Numbered from the stretch's first letter, positions 35,867 to 44,628 are shown. The stretch is 47,483 nt of DNA from Planctomycetota bacterium (GCA_022600195.1 JAHZKX010000038.1:1-47483); one strand, 5' to 3'. A program made the numbers and translations. The notes: a model not told the origin generated them from the sequence alone.

Positions 35867-36868
35867 ATGAAAATCAAATGGGATCAAGGTAAGTGGCAAG
35901 AGATGATTGGTACTGTTGCAGTTATTTTTTGTTTGATTTGCGGATGTCAAGATAATCAAAAATCCGCCCCACAACCTGAATCATCTTCCATCTCAATGAA
36001 ATCCGAGAAGGTGAAACAAGAGGAAAGCCCGAAGTTTGAACAGCATCTTAAAGCTTCTGAACAGGGAAATGCCGACTCGAAAAACAAGGCAATCGAAGCG
36101 ATCAAGGCATTTGGGGGAAGACTTGCTCGTGATGACACGGGCAATGTCATTCAAGTCGATTTTTCTCGCACCAACATCAGTGATGCAGGACTTGTGCATC
36201 TTAAAGAGCTGACCAGTCTGACCACATTGACCCTTGATGACAGCAAGATCACCAATGCAGGACTTGCGCATCTCAGAGGGCTGACCAATTTGTACATTTC
36301 AGGCAGCGACATCACTAATGCAGGACTTGTGCACCTTAAAGCGCTGACCAAACTGACGACATTGAACCTTGATGACACCAACATCACTGACGCAGGACTT
36401 GTGCATCTCAAAGGGCTGACCACATTGCACATTTCAGGCAGTAACATCACTGATGCTGGACTTGAGCATATTAAAGGGCTGACCAATCTGACCACATTGA
36501 AACTTAAAGACACCAACATCAGTGACGCAGGACTTGTGCATCTCAAAGAGCTGACCAATCTAACGATATTGGAACTTTCACGCAGCTACATCAGTGACGC
36601 AGGACTTGTGCATCTTAAAGCGCTGACCAATCTGACGACATTGAAACTTTCACTCTGCGAGATCACTGATGCAGGACTTGTACATCTCAAAGGGCTGACC
36701 AATTTGACCACATTGCACCTTGGGTACACCAAAGTCAGCGACACAGGACTCGTGCATCTTAAAGAGCTGACCAGACTAACTTTTTTGTATATGTCCGGAA
36801 CTAAAGTCACGAAAGAGGGAGTGATGAAATTGGAGGCAGCAATACCCGATTGCAGGATAGAGCATTAG
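35867..36868 (+). CDS. Leucine-rich-repeat lipoprotein
   Basis: This protein of about 333 aa has a lipoprotein signal (VAVIFCLICGCQDN, lipidated Cys probably in ICGC). Residues after about 25 are low-complexity Ser/Glu/Lys, followed by nine leucine-rich repeats of the ITDAGLxHLKxLTxLTTLxL type and a short cap. Repeat DNA occupies 36176-36805, and most units are nearly identical, suggesting recent duplication. Repeat lengths are 24,21,24,21,24,24,24,24,24 residues; the two short units have lost three residues in the same place. LRR lipoproteins are common on planctomycete surfaces and serve as binding scaffolds. GGAAGAA precedes ATG 35867; the frame from GTG 35852 is not used. Confidence 0.85.
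   Translation: MKIKWDQGKWQEMIGTVAVIFCLICGCQDNQKSAPQPESSSISMKSEKVKQEESPKFEQHLKASEQGNADSKNKAIEAIKAFGGRLARDDTGNVIQVDFSRTNISDAGLVHLKELTSLTTLTLDDSKITNAGLAHLRGLTNLYISGSDITNAGLVHLKALTKLTTLNLDDTNITDAGLVHLKGLTTLHISGSNITDAGLEHIKGLTNLTTLKLKDTNISDAGLVHLKELTNLTILELSRSYISDAGLVHLKALTNLTTLKLSLCEITDAGLVHLKGLTNLTTLHLGYTKVSDTGLVHLKELTRLTFLYMSGTKVTKEGVMKLEAAIPDCRIEH
36176..36805 (+). repeat. Tandem LRR-coding repeats (63/72 bp)
   Basis: Nine direct repeats lie in frame inside the lipoprotein gene, starting at 36176, 36248, 36311, 36383, 36446, 36518, 36590, 36662 and 36734. Seven are 72 bp and two (second and fourth) are 63 bp. Shared blocks such as GCAGGACTTGTGCATCT recur with few changes. They code for the leucine-rich repeats; they are not CRISPR. 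Confidence 0.9.
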
Positions 36869-36905
36869 AATGTATTTACCTGAATGCAAAAGGATAAATG
36901 TGGCA

Positions 36906-36986
36906 GGTGTCGTTTGTTTTGGACATGACTCTTTCTTCAATCCAAACATTTGAATGCGCATGATTTAATGATATCATAACGACACC
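36906..36986. repeat. Nested inverted repeat GGTGTCGT
   Basis: GGTGTCGT (36906-36913) and ACGACACC (36979-36986) are 8-bp perfect arms. Inside them TGTTTTGGA pairs with TCCAAACA apart from a single T. The element is between the LRR gene and the two-TM protein gene. The GGTGTC motif recurs in hairpins at 43.1 and 44.6 kb. Confidence 0.4.
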
Positions 36987-37019
36987 AAGGGATCACTTCT
37001 GCATTAAGGCTGGCAGTCT

Positions 37020-37682
37020 ATGTTTCGCAAGCTCATCGACAAACTAAACAGCTTATCAACAGAGGGCAGTGAAGCGTTTGATCCGTCGACACTGAACGAT
37101 CCGGTGGCGATGAAAACGGAATGGTCGCCGCTCGAAAAGGGTGGGTCGAACTTCTGCACGCGGAAGCTGGTGCGGGTCTCGCCCCAGCGCTATGAGTTCC
37201 GTGCCACGGTGGGAGCAATCGCCTTTTACTCAATCTTCTTTTTTATCGGGGTGGGTGTCTCGTTTTTTTCAATCTCTCAATTCCTCTCGAGCGGAAGAAT
37301 ATTTTCAGCGGAGGTACTCTTCCTGGGAGTGTTCGGGCTGATCTTTACATCGGCGGGTGTCCTGCTGTTCTATTTCGGTACCAAACGGGTTGTGTTCGAT
37401 ATGCAGCATGGCTGTTTCTGGAAAGGAAAGATACCGGATGACGAATTAATCTATGCCACCGCCAATGAGTTGCTGATGCCTTTCAAGGAAATCCATTCGA
37501 TTCAGTTAATTTCAGAACATCTCAGCGATAGCGACAGTTCGTATTACAGCTATGAAATGAATCTCGTCTCCAAAGATGGCGTGCGTACTAATGTCATCGA
37601 TCACGGTAATTTGGAAAAAATTCGTGAAGATGCGAGTACGCTTTCGGAGTTTCTGGATGTGCCGGTGTGGGATGGGATCTAA
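37020..37682 (+). CDS. Two-TM protein with PH-like region, unknown function
   Basis: This 220-aa protein has a soluble N-terminus (1-65), two strong membrane segments (about 70-96, AIAFYSIFFFIGVGVSFFSI, and 100-122, VLFLGVFGLIFTSAGVLLFYFG), and a cytoplasmic-type domain RVVFDMQHGCFWKGK...LLMPFKEIHSIQLISE...YEMNLVSKDGVRTNVIDHG. The latter resembles the bacterial PH-like layout that follows two helices in many small planctomycete and myxobacterial proteins, but the identification is tentative. It lies 151 bp after the LRR lipoprotein, without an evident operon link. Confidence 0.6.
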   Translation: MFRKLIDKLNSLSTEGSEAFDPSTLNDPVAMKTEWSPLEKGGSNFCTRKLVRVSPQRYEFRATVGAIAFYSIFFFIGVGVSFFSISQFLSSGRIFSAEVLFLGVFGLIFTSAGVLLFYFGTKRVVFDMQHGCFWKGKIPDDELIYATANELLMPFKEIHSIQLISEHLSDSDSSYYSYEMNLVSKDGVRTNVIDHGNLEKIREDASTLSEFLDVPVWDGI

Positions 37683-37713
37683 TGTTTAGACCGGCACCGA
37701 ACCGGACGATATT

Positions 37714-39225
37714 TCACCTACTTACTTGTGACTTTTCAGCTTTTTGTCGAAGGTCTTTTAGCAGAGCGGTGTTTTTGGGATCGGCGGCGACGTTCGTCAA
37801 TTCATGTGGGTCGATTCGATGATCGTAGAGTTCCTCCGCACCATCGGTGTAACGTATGTAGCGCCAATTTTGCGTACGGTAGGAATAGTTGCCTTTTCTG
37901 AATACCGTTAATACTCCCTGCGAAGAGGTTTTTGGATCGCGAAGCATTGGTACAAGTGATTTGCCATCAAGTTTTGACGGCACGGGAACGTCACATAATT
38001 CGCCTAATGTGGGGTAGAGATCGATCAAGCTGACGGGCTGATCGCACTTCGATCCGGCACGAGCGAATCGATCGGCAACCTGTTTTGGAGGCACGATAAT
38101 CAACGGAACGCGAGTCGATCGCTCCCAGCCTGTCCATTTTCCCCAATGCTGTTTCTCGCCGAGATGCCAGCCATGATCTGACCAAAGCACGATGACGGTG
38201 TTGTCACCGATGCTCCCGTCGTCCAGCGCGTCAAGAAGACGACCAATCTGATGATCCACAAACGTTGTACAGGCGAGATAGGCTTCCACCGCCGATCGCC
38301 ATTGCCCATGCTCGATGACCGTTGCGTGCAGACCCGCAGTGACAGGTTCGATCGCCCACTTGCGAGCGGTGTTGCTGAGATCAGTCAAATCATCTGCTTT
38401 TGTGAAAGGTAATTCAGCCGGTGTGTCGGCAAAACGATCGAAGTACTTCTGCGGTGCCCAGAGCGGAATGTGTGGTCGGTAGTAGCCGACACCAAGAAAG
38501 AACGGTTTATCAAAATTTGATTTCAACTTCTGGATCGCCCAGTCAGTGATCTGTGTATCACCCATCGCGGAATCCGGAATATCAAGCGGCCCCCAATCAA
38601 ACGACTCACCTCCGTTGCTTTTGGGATTGCGATCCGAGGGCATACGATTGAGCGGCAGACGGACCTTCTTCGCACCTTTAAGCGACACGAGATGGCTGGG
38701 GTTATTGCTTCCCTTGGACGGAAGCTCGGCATCCGTGTATTCCACAGATTTGCGAGTAAAGGGACTCCAACGCTGATGGACATCGAAGTGTTGATCGAAC
38801 ATGACGCGGTTGGCTGCGGCTCCGGAATGCATCATCTTACCCGTTCCCAGCGTGACGTAACCCGCATCGCTGAACGCGCGTGGCAATACTTTAATCTTCG
38901 GATGTCGCCTGAACAGCTTCTTACTTTTGTTCGACCAGACACCGGTCTTCCAAGGCATCTTGCCGCTAAATAGAGCAGCCCGCGAAGGGTTGCAGGCGGG
39001 CGATGCGCAATGGGCGTTGGTGAAGAGCATTCCCCGTTTTGCGAGACGGTCGATGTTCGGTGTCTGAGCCTGAGGATGACCTGCTAAACAACCCACCCAG
39101 TCATTGAGATCGTCTATGGCGATGAACAGAACGTTGGGGCGACTTGATTTATTCTTGTCTGCACCAATCGAAACGTTGGTGCTGGAGATGGCCAGAATGC
39201 CGATGCAGAGGAGAATCTGTTTCAT
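37714..39225 (-). CDS. Formylglycine-dependent sulfatase (iduronate-sulfatase-like)
   Basis: This 503-aa exported enzyme has a signal peptide (ILLCIGILAISSTNVSIGADK). Metal-binding aspartates are in LFIAIDDLNDW, and the sulfatase signature is C78-N-P-S-R82 with following ALFSGKMPWKTGV. The cysteine must be converted to formylglycine by a maturation enzyme, which is not in this window. Later motifs include LWSDHGWHLGEKQHWGKWTGWERSTRVPLIIVPP, typical of family S1 iduronate-2-sulfatase-like enzymes. Sulfated polysaccharide degradation is the likely role. It is 61 bp downstream of a second sulfatase gene, so they probably form an operon. Confidence 0.9.
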   Translation of the reverse strand: MKQILLCIGILAISSTNVSIGADKNKSSRPNVLFIAIDDLNDWVGCLAGHPQAQTPNIDRLAKRGMLFTNAHCASPACNPSRAALFSGKMPWKTGVWSNKSKKLFRRHPKIKVLPRAFSDAGYVTLGTGKMMHSGAAANRVMFDQHFDVHQRWSPFTRKSVEYTDAELPSKGSNNPSHLVSLKGAKKVRLPLNRMPSDRNPKSNGGESFDWGPLDIPDSAMGDTQITDWAIQKLKSNFDKPFFLGVGYYRPHIPLWAPQKYFDRFADTPAELPFTKADDLTDLSNTARKWAIEPVTAGLHATVIEHGQWRSAVEAYLACTTFVDHQIGRLLDALDDGSIGDNTVIVLWSDHGWHLGEKQHWGKWTGWERSTRVPLIIVPPKQVADRFARAGSKCDQPVSLIDLYPTLGELCDVPVPSKLDGKSLVPMLRDPKTSSQGVLTVFRKGNYSYRTQNWRYIRYTDGAEELYDHRIDPHELTNVAADPKNTALLKDLRQKAEKSQVSR

Positions 39226-39286
39226 TGCTCAATGTTGCCTTTTGTTAAGCCTTCACTCGGGAAGTTTACCGCATCTCTTTGTTCGC

Positions 39287-40723
39287 TTATTTCTGTTGAT
39301 AATCTTTTCCATTGATGCTTCGGACAACAGACCGCATCCATGCATCCAGCTCTTGCTGCATCCGTTCCCGTCGTGGGGCGTGTTGGGGATCTTTGGAAAG
39401 ATCGGTTTTCTCCATCGGGTCATCGGTCAGCTTGTACAGTTCAAATTTTGTGGCGCCGATACGATGCAGCTTCCAGGGCCAATCGGTCCAGGCGGCATGC
39501 CCGGTCGAGGTGTCTTCCGGAAACTGCGGGAATTCGTCGACGTCTTTGCGCATTCTTGGTGGATCATGCGGTAGAGGTGCGCCGGCCTGTTGCTTTTCCA
39601 TGATCGCTTTTTGAATCTTGTCGCTCCTGGTTCCCTGCCCGCCCTGGATTTTGTGCCAGAACCCCATCGGCTTACTGCGTTCTGTCACCGACCCCGCAAT
39701 GATGTTGCTCACATCCATTCCATCGATCGGATGCGGCGCAACCAATTCCACACCAACCATGGCCAGGAGGGTGGGATAGATGTCAAAGGTCGCCACCGGT
39801 ACTGAAGTTCGTCCCTTGAGTTTGCGTGCGGGCCATTCGATGATCCCCGGAACGCGCAGGCCCCCTTCGTAGATGCTGCCCTTCCTCTCGCGACCGCCGG
39901 AAGTTTCCTTGACCAGCCCGCCGTTATCACTGCAGTACCAGAGGATCGTATTCTCCGCGATGTCCATTTTCCTGATCGCGGCTCGAAGACGTCCGACCTG
40001 CTGATCGAGCAGCGTAATCTCGCGGTAGTACCCCGCATGCGGTTTGCCATCATAGAGGCTGGGACCATCCGGCACTTCCGTGTGCGGGTCGTGTGGAGAC
40101 GGGAACCAGATGACTGTGAATATCGGACGATCGCCGTCCTTGTGATTCTTGAGGAAGGCGAGCGCCTCATCCATCAGGATGACTGAGCCCTTCCCTTTGT
40201 GATGTTCGATTTTTCCCTTTCGGCTCAAGTAGGGATCGTTGTCAAAAAAGTTGAGGCCGACCACCCATTCATCGAATCCCATGCCACTGGGATTGCAGGG
40301 CGAGTTTGGTTGCCCCGAACCCAAGTGTACTTTGCCGAAAATTCCGGTTACGTATCCGCTGGCTTTCAGCGTTTCGGCGATGGTCTGCTCATGCGGGCGC
40401 ATGTAGCGGCCATGGTTGGTGACTTTGCACCGTATCGGATTGCGCCCGGTCATCACGCTGGCGCGGGTCGGTGAACAGACCGGCGCACCGGCATAGAACC
40501 GATCAAATACGAACCCGTCCTTCGCCATGGCATCGAGTGCCGGTGTCTGCACAAACGGGTGACCATTATAGCCGGTATCTCCCCAGCCCTGGTCATCCGC
40601 CATCACAAGAATGATATTGGGTTTACCGGAGTTTTCCAGAGTTGCTGCAAAGGAGACTCCTGTCGCGGACAAGCAAAACAGTACTCCCAGCGCTGCTAAT
40701 AAGCTACGTTGATTCAGCATCAT
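39287..40723 (-). CDS. Formylglycine-dependent sulfatase (arylsulfatase type)
   Basis: This 478-aa exported S1-family sulfatase has a signal peptide (SLLAALGVLFCLSATGVSFA). Its metal aspartates are in ILVMADDQGWGDTGYNG. The signature C83-S-P-T-R87 is followed by ASVMTGRNP, and the later motif ILWYCSDNGGLVKETSGGRERKGSIYEGGLRVPGIIEWPA is typical of arylsulfatase A-like members. The chemically modified cysteine needs a maturase encoded elsewhere. It heads a two-sulfatase operon, divergent from the sialidase-like gene across a nested inverted repeat. Confidence 0.9.
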   Translation of the reverse strand: MMLNQRSLLAALGVLFCLSATGVSFAATLENSGKPNIILVMADDQGWGDTGYNGHPFVQTPALDAMAKDGFVFDRFYAGAPVCSPTRASVMTGRNPIRCKVTNHGRYMRPHEQTIAETLKASGYVTGIFGKVHLGSGQPNSPCNPSGMGFDEWVVGLNFFDNDPYLSRKGKIEHHKGKGSVILMDEALAFLKNHKDGDRPIFTVIWFPSPHDPHTEVPDGPSLYDGKPHAGYYREITLLDQQVGRLRAAIRKMDIAENTILWYCSDNGGLVKETSGGRERKGSIYEGGLRVPGIIEWPARKLKGRTSVPVATFDIYPTLLAMVGVELVAPHPIDGMDVSNIIAGSVTERSKPMGFWHKIQGGQGTRSDKIQKAIMEKQQAGAPLPHDPPRMRKDVDEFPQFPEDTSTGHAAWTDWPWKLHRIGATKFELYKLTDDPMEKTDLSKDPQHAPRRERMQQELDAWMRSVVRSINGKDYQQK

Positions 40724-40760
40724 CTACTCTTTTCTGTTTTGTAGGCGAAGTTGTGAATAA

Positions 40761-40871
40761 AAGCCCCTATGAAATCAGGATAGCCAGCTACGATCATACC
40801 AGTGCCCGTTCATTTTTCACATTACCAGATCGTAACAGGATGGTATTTTTCTTGTATCCTGATAAGGGCTT
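40761..40871. promoter_or_regulatory. 111-bp nested inverted repeat
   Basis: Three arm pairs nest symmetrically: AAGCCC (40761) with GGGCTT (40866); ATCAGGATA (40774) with TATCCTGAT (40855); ATACCA (40796) with TGGTAT (40841). The element sits alone in the 218-bp region between the divergent sulfatase operon and the sialidase-like gene. A shared regulatory region, a structured 5' RNA, or a palindromic MITE-like insertion would all look like this. Confidence 0.5.
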
Positions 40872-40941
40872 GTTTAGGCTATTGTGATCATTGCTCCTCT
40901 GACGATTCCTGACTGCACACCCTCCTGAAGGACTCCCTCCA

Positions 40942-42153
40942 ATGAAACAGACTGATCCGCAGAATGCTTCCTCAACGAAAATCAATCGTCGTTCGTTACT
41001 GAAACAGGTGACTGCTGCTGTCTCTGTGCCTCTGCTATTGGGAGCCGATTCGACCCTCGCTGCGAATCGTCCTTTTGCGGCTCAGGGATTTAATGGCTGT
41101 CAGATGTTGGCGGGTGCCCAGTTTTATGTGGCGATCGATAACAAGGGGCTCTGGCCCAATCTGACGAAACTTCCCAACGGCGAGCTTGCTGCTGCGATTT
41201 ATAATCATCCCAGTCACGGTTACGGCGACAACAGTGATGTCGAATTGTGGATCAGCCAGGACGCCGGGGTCAGCTGGACTTTTCGCAGCAAGATTTCTTC
41301 GCACCCGGAAGAGCCGGACGCGATTCGTATGAACCACGCCGCTGGTCTGAACGCGCAGGGACAACTCGTGACGCTGGTCAGCGGTTATCACAAAGGACAG
41401 AAACTCCCCTTTCTCAAACTGCAACGCTGTATTTCCAGCGACCATGGAAAGACGTGGGACCGCGGCCTGCTGGATTTGAATCTGGTTCCGCATGGCGACA
41501 TTTTCACACTGCCCGACGGACGACTGGCCTGCCCTGTCTATAAGAGATTGAGTGTGAAGCCGAAACGTTCAGCGTCTGCTGTGATCTTCAGCCGTGATGG
41601 GGGCAGGACCTGGGGAGAGGAACAACTCGTGGCTGAGGATGTAAATGAAACCTATGTCCTGCGCCGTCGCACCGATGGTCAATGGCTGGCCGTCGGACGC
41701 ACGGACTGCCGCGATCGCATGGACAGTGCGTTGCCGCATGGCAGTGGAGAAATTTTTATCCGCTCGCATGATTCTGGAAAGAACTGGTCAGAACCCCGGC
41801 TGATCGCGCCCCAGGGACAGGAAAACGCACACCTGCTCGAACTGGCGGACGGGCGTCTGCTCTGTTCGATCACCAGTCGCATTCCGGGATTGTTCGGCGT
41901 GGTGATGAGGATGAGTGACAATGGTGGCGAGACCTGGTCGCTGCCCGTGGTACTACTCTCCTGCCCGGCGCGGGACTGGCACAAAACCGATTCCGGCTAT
42001 CCCTCCAGCGTGCAGCTTGACGACGGTTCGATTGTCACCGCCTACTATTTCGGACCGAAGAAACCCGAGTTTGCCGCCCACGCACTCCCCTGGCATCAAC
42101 GCTACCATATGGGCATCGCCAAATGGGATCTGTCAATGTGGCCCGAAGAATAA
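40942..42153 (+). CDS. Exported sialidase-like Asp-box protein
   Basis: This 403-aa protein begins with a Tat-type signal, NRRSLLKQVTAAVSVPLLLGADSTLAA (residues 15-41). It shows five Asp boxes of the S-x-D-x-G-x-x-W form: SQDAGVSW (105), SSDHGKTW (165), SRDGGRTW (217), SHDSGKNW (275) and SDNGGETW (325). This is the six-bladed propeller of the sialidase superfamily. The family includes many exo-glycosidases of unproven specificity, so calling it a true neuraminidase is premature. The adjacent divergent sulfatases suggest a joint role on sulfated or sialic-type glycans. Confidence 0.85.
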   Translation: MKQTDPQNASSTKINRRSLLKQVTAAVSVPLLLGADSTLAANRPFAAQGFNGCQMLAGAQFYVAIDNKGLWPNLTKLPNGELAAAIYNHPSHGYGDNSDVELWISQDAGVSWTFRSKISSHPEEPDAIRMNHAAGLNAQGQLVTLVSGYHKGQKLPFLKLQRCISSDHGKTWDRGLLDLNLVPHGDIFTLPDGRLACPVYKRLSVKPKRSASAVIFSRDGGRTWGEEQLVAEDVNETYVLRRRTDGQWLAVGRTDCRDRMDSALPHGSGEIFIRSHDSGKNWSEPRLIAPQGQENAHLLELADGRLLCSITSRIPGLFGVVMRMSDNGGETWSLPVVLLSCPARDWHKTDSGYPSSVQLDDGSIVTAYYFGPKKPEFAAHALPWHQRYHMGIAKWDLSMWPEE

Positions 42154-42271
42154 AAAAATTGAAATGAGCCTGTAACATACAGAAAGTTCCTTCGCTTGGT
42201 GTATAGAGCATGGCTGAGTGCGGTTTGTTGACCTCAGCTTCAAATACACCTGTTATTGCGGAGGAAGAGAG

Positions 42272-43033
42272 ATGAAACGCTGGATTTTCTTTTTGTATGG
42301 AGTCGGTTGTCACCTGCTGTTTTTAGCTACGTTTGCTTACATGCTGGCGTTTGTTGGAAACTTTCTTGTTCCCATTACGATCGAATCCCATTCAGAAGGC
42401 TCAGTTGTGTCAGCCCTGGTGGTAAATCTGCTGTTGCTCTGTCTGTTTGCGATACAACATTCCGTGATGGCCCGACCGGCATTCAAGCGAGTCTGGACAC
42501 GCATTGTGCCTGAGGTCATTGAACGCAGCACCTATGTTCTCGCTTCCTGTATCGTCACGATCTTTATGATGTGGCAATGGCGTGGCATGGATCTTGTGAT
42601 CTGGGATCTGGAAAACCCGTTACTGCGAAATGCGATGTGGGGACTCTTCGCCGTCGGCTGGTTGATGGTGCCTCTCGTCAGTCTGGCGATTAACCATTTC
42701 GATTTGTTTGGCACGCGTCAAGTCTGGCTTAATTTGAAAGGTCGAAAAAACACGGCTTTGGAATTCGATGAGCCTTTTCTTTACAAACGCATGCGGCATC
42801 CGTTGTACGTTGCCTGGGCACTGGCGATGTGGGCTGCACCTACGATGACCATGGGGCATATGCTGTTTGCAAGCGTCATGACATTCTACATGCTGGTCGC
42901 TGTCGTGTTTGAAGAGCGGGATCTGATCGCGCACTTCGGTTCACAGTACGAGGATTATCGCCGACGCGTTCCCATGTTTATTCCGAGATTCAAACAAACT
43001 TCTTTGGAGAAAGTCGAAACATCAAACTCTTAA
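42272..43033 (+). CDS. mddA: Methanethiol S-methyltransferase-like membrane protein
   Basis: This 253-aa polytopic membrane protein has about six helices and the N-terminal pattern YGVGCHLLFLATFAYMLAFVGNFLVP, which is typical of MddA. The catalytic-side motif is FLYKRMRHPLYVAWALAMWAAPTMTMGHMLFA, followed by VFEERDLIAHFGSQYEDYRRRVPMFIP. These are the isoprenylcysteine-methyltransferase-like hallmarks. MddA uses SAM to convert methanethiol to dimethyl sulfide. GGAGGAAGAG lies just before ATG 42272, so the upstream part of the frame is not translated. It stands alone, closed by the hairpin at 43095-43136. Confidence 0.8.
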   Translation: MKRWIFFLYGVGCHLLFLATFAYMLAFVGNFLVPITIESHSEGSVVSALVVNLLLLCLFAIQHSVMARPAFKRVWTRIVPEVIERSTYVLASCIVTIFMMWQWRGMDLVIWDLENPLLRNAMWGLFAVGWLMVPLVSLAINHFDLFGTRQVWLNLKGRKNTALEFDEPFLYKRMRHPLYVAWALAMWAAPTMTMGHMLFASVMTFYMLVAVVFEERDLIAHFGSQYEDYRRRVPMFIPRFKQTSLEKVETSNS

Positions 43034-43094
43034 ACGGAAACGAGAACCAGAAAGGAGCCGCTGCATGGTTGAGAAATGCGAAACGATAAATGCA

Positions 43095-43144
43095 AAACGG
43101 TGTCAGGTCCATTTCCTGTTGGACCGGGCACCGTTTGTTTTTTC
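43095..43144 (+). terminator. Terminator / GGTGTC hairpin
   Basis: AAACGGTG (43095-43102) pairs with CACCGTTT (43129-43136), and inside it GGTCC pairs with GGACC around the loop. Six consecutive T follow within the next positions on the plus strand (43138-43143), which suits termination of the mddA gene. GGTGTC in the stem is shared with the hairpins at 36.9 and 44.6 kb. Confidence 0.65.
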
Positions 43145-43207
43145 AAGGATAGATACCAGCGGCTAAGATCTCATTCCAGAACCGATTGACTTTGCGAAGC
43201 AGTCTGT

Positions 43208-44491
43208 TTATTTTGATGGCGTATTTTCAATCCGGTAAAGATGCTTTTCTGTGCGGATGAAAAGTGCGTTTCCTGCAACGGCGGGGCTGGCCAACAGTTC
43301 TTCTTTCTCCAATCGATTTTCGGCGAGGACTTTGAAGGTGCGCGCGGGTTCAATCACGGTTGTGACTGACTCTTCGTTCGAAAAGTAGATCCGGTTGCTG
43401 GCATAAATCGGAGAGGCAGAGTAGTTTCCCGGAAGGCGATTTTTCCAGACCTGCTTACCTGTTTCGGCTTCCAGACAAGAGATGGCGCCGCGATTCGTTA
43501 CCATAAAAATCAGGTCATTGACGAGAACTGGTGAAGACCGGGCAGAAACTCCACGGGTGGCCTTCCATGCGACATGACTGTCTGTGACATCGCCGTTTCC
43601 ATCCGGGCGGATTGCCCAGAGTTCAGGGCGATCATAGTCCATGACGACAAAGACCAATCCCTTTCCGTAAATGGGTCGGGGCGCCATTGACCAGCCACGA
43701 TGACGTATCTTCCAGAGTTCCTCTCCCGTTTCCGAATTGTAGGAATAGATGGCCCGGCCCCCCGGCGAGACAAGCTGTTTGTTCGTACCTCGCGGGATCA
43801 AAAGCGGCATGGTGTATCCTTTTCGCTGATGAATGGGGATCTTACTGTAATCCTCCGAGCGATCTGCTTTCCAAAGTGTCTTGCCGTTTGTTTTGTCGAG
43901 CGCAATCATGTATTGCACATCTCGACCATCGAAATTCATGATCAACTGATTTCCGACGATCATCGGAGAACTGCCCGGTCCCGCGCCATCTTCATGATCA
44001 CATTTCAAATCGCGGCGGGTCCATAATATTTTGGCGCTCGAAGAATCGAGACACGCTGTGCCGTATGTTCCATAGTGCAGGTAGACGCGACCCTCTTCTA
44101 TGACAGGGGTTGGTGAGGCATAGGAATTTCCCGCGGCAAGGCGTTGCGGCTGATCCACATCAAACACATGAATGTCATGAATGACTTTTCCGGTCTTGCG
44201 ATCGACACAGACAGCGAACAGCTTGTGGCCGTTTTGGGTTGATGTTGTCACCCAGACCTGGTTATGCCAGATGACGGGTGACGACCAGCCACGATCGTGA
44301 ATTTTTGTCTTCCAGACAACATGCTCTGTTTCACTCCATTTGAGTGGCAGATTTTTTGTTAGTGCATGACCATTTCCTTCTGGTCCACGAAATTGATTCC
44401 ATTGCTCGCCGGCATGCAACAAAGAAGATGTGCTGAAAACGATTAATAACAAAGGTAAAGACAACGGAGCAATTTTCATCAGTTTCATCAT
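43208..44491 (-). CDS. PQQ-like beta-propeller exported protein
   Basis: This protein of about 427 aa has a signal peptide (KLMKIAPLSLPLLLIVFSTSSLLHAG). Eight-bladed propeller units follow, with tryptophan-docking phrases such as HVVWKTKIHDRGWSSPVIWHNQVWVTTS, GKTLWKADRSEDYSKIP, GEELWKIRHRGWSMAPRPIYGKGLVFV and GKQVWKNRLPGNYSASPIYASNRIYF. It resembles BamB-like or PQQ-dehydrogenase-like scaffolds common in planctomycetes, and no catalytic residues of PQQ dehydrogenases are seen. The start is one of two adjacent ATGs (44491, 44488), since the upstream frame to 44563 lacks a signal. A binding or assembly role is inference. Confidence 0.82.
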   Translation of the reverse strand: MMKLMKIAPLSLPLLLIVFSTSSLLHAGEQWNQFRGPEGNGHALTKNLPLKWSETEHVVWKTKIHDRGWSSPVIWHNQVWVTTSTQNGHKLFAVCVDRKTGKVIHDIHVFDVDQPQRLAAGNSYASPTPVIEEGRVYLHYGTYGTACLDSSSAKILWTRRDLKCDHEDGAGPGSSPMIVGNQLIMNFDGRDVQYMIALDKTNGKTLWKADRSEDYSKIPIHQRKGYTMPLLIPRGTNKQLVSPGGRAIYSYNSETGEELWKIRHRGWSMAPRPIYGKGLVFVVMDYDRPELWAIRPDGNGDVTDSHVAWKATRGVSARSSPVLVNDLIFMVTNRGAISCLEAETGKQVWKNRLPGNYSASPIYASNRIYFSNEESVTTVIEPARTFKVLAENRLEKEELLASPAVAGNALFIRTEKHLYRIENTPSK

Positions 44492-44588
44492 GGTCTCGTT
44501 TTGTTGTTTACAGAAAAACAGATTCAGTCGGAGCCGAAACACCTCTTTAATGGTTTCGGACACCAGTCAAATCGTCATTGGAATAGAA

Positions 44589-44628
44589 AAAGGTGTCGGA
44601 AACAAGTGATACTGCCGCCGACACCTTT
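44589..44628 (-). terminator. Terminator hairpin
   Basis: AAAGGTGTCGG (44589-44599) and CCGACACCTTT (44618-44628) form an 11-bp stem around an 18-nt loop. On the minus strand it is followed by five T, as expected for the end of the exported oxidoreductase transcript. Confidence 0.7.

Noticed and set aside
36176..36805. Regular direct repeats that could suggest a CRISPR array.
   Set aside because: Units follow each other without unique spacers and encode leucine-rich repeats in frame.
39104..39574. A 156-codon plus-strand frame spanning the gap between the two sulfatases.
   Set aside because: It is mostly antisense to both sulfatase genes and shows no domain.
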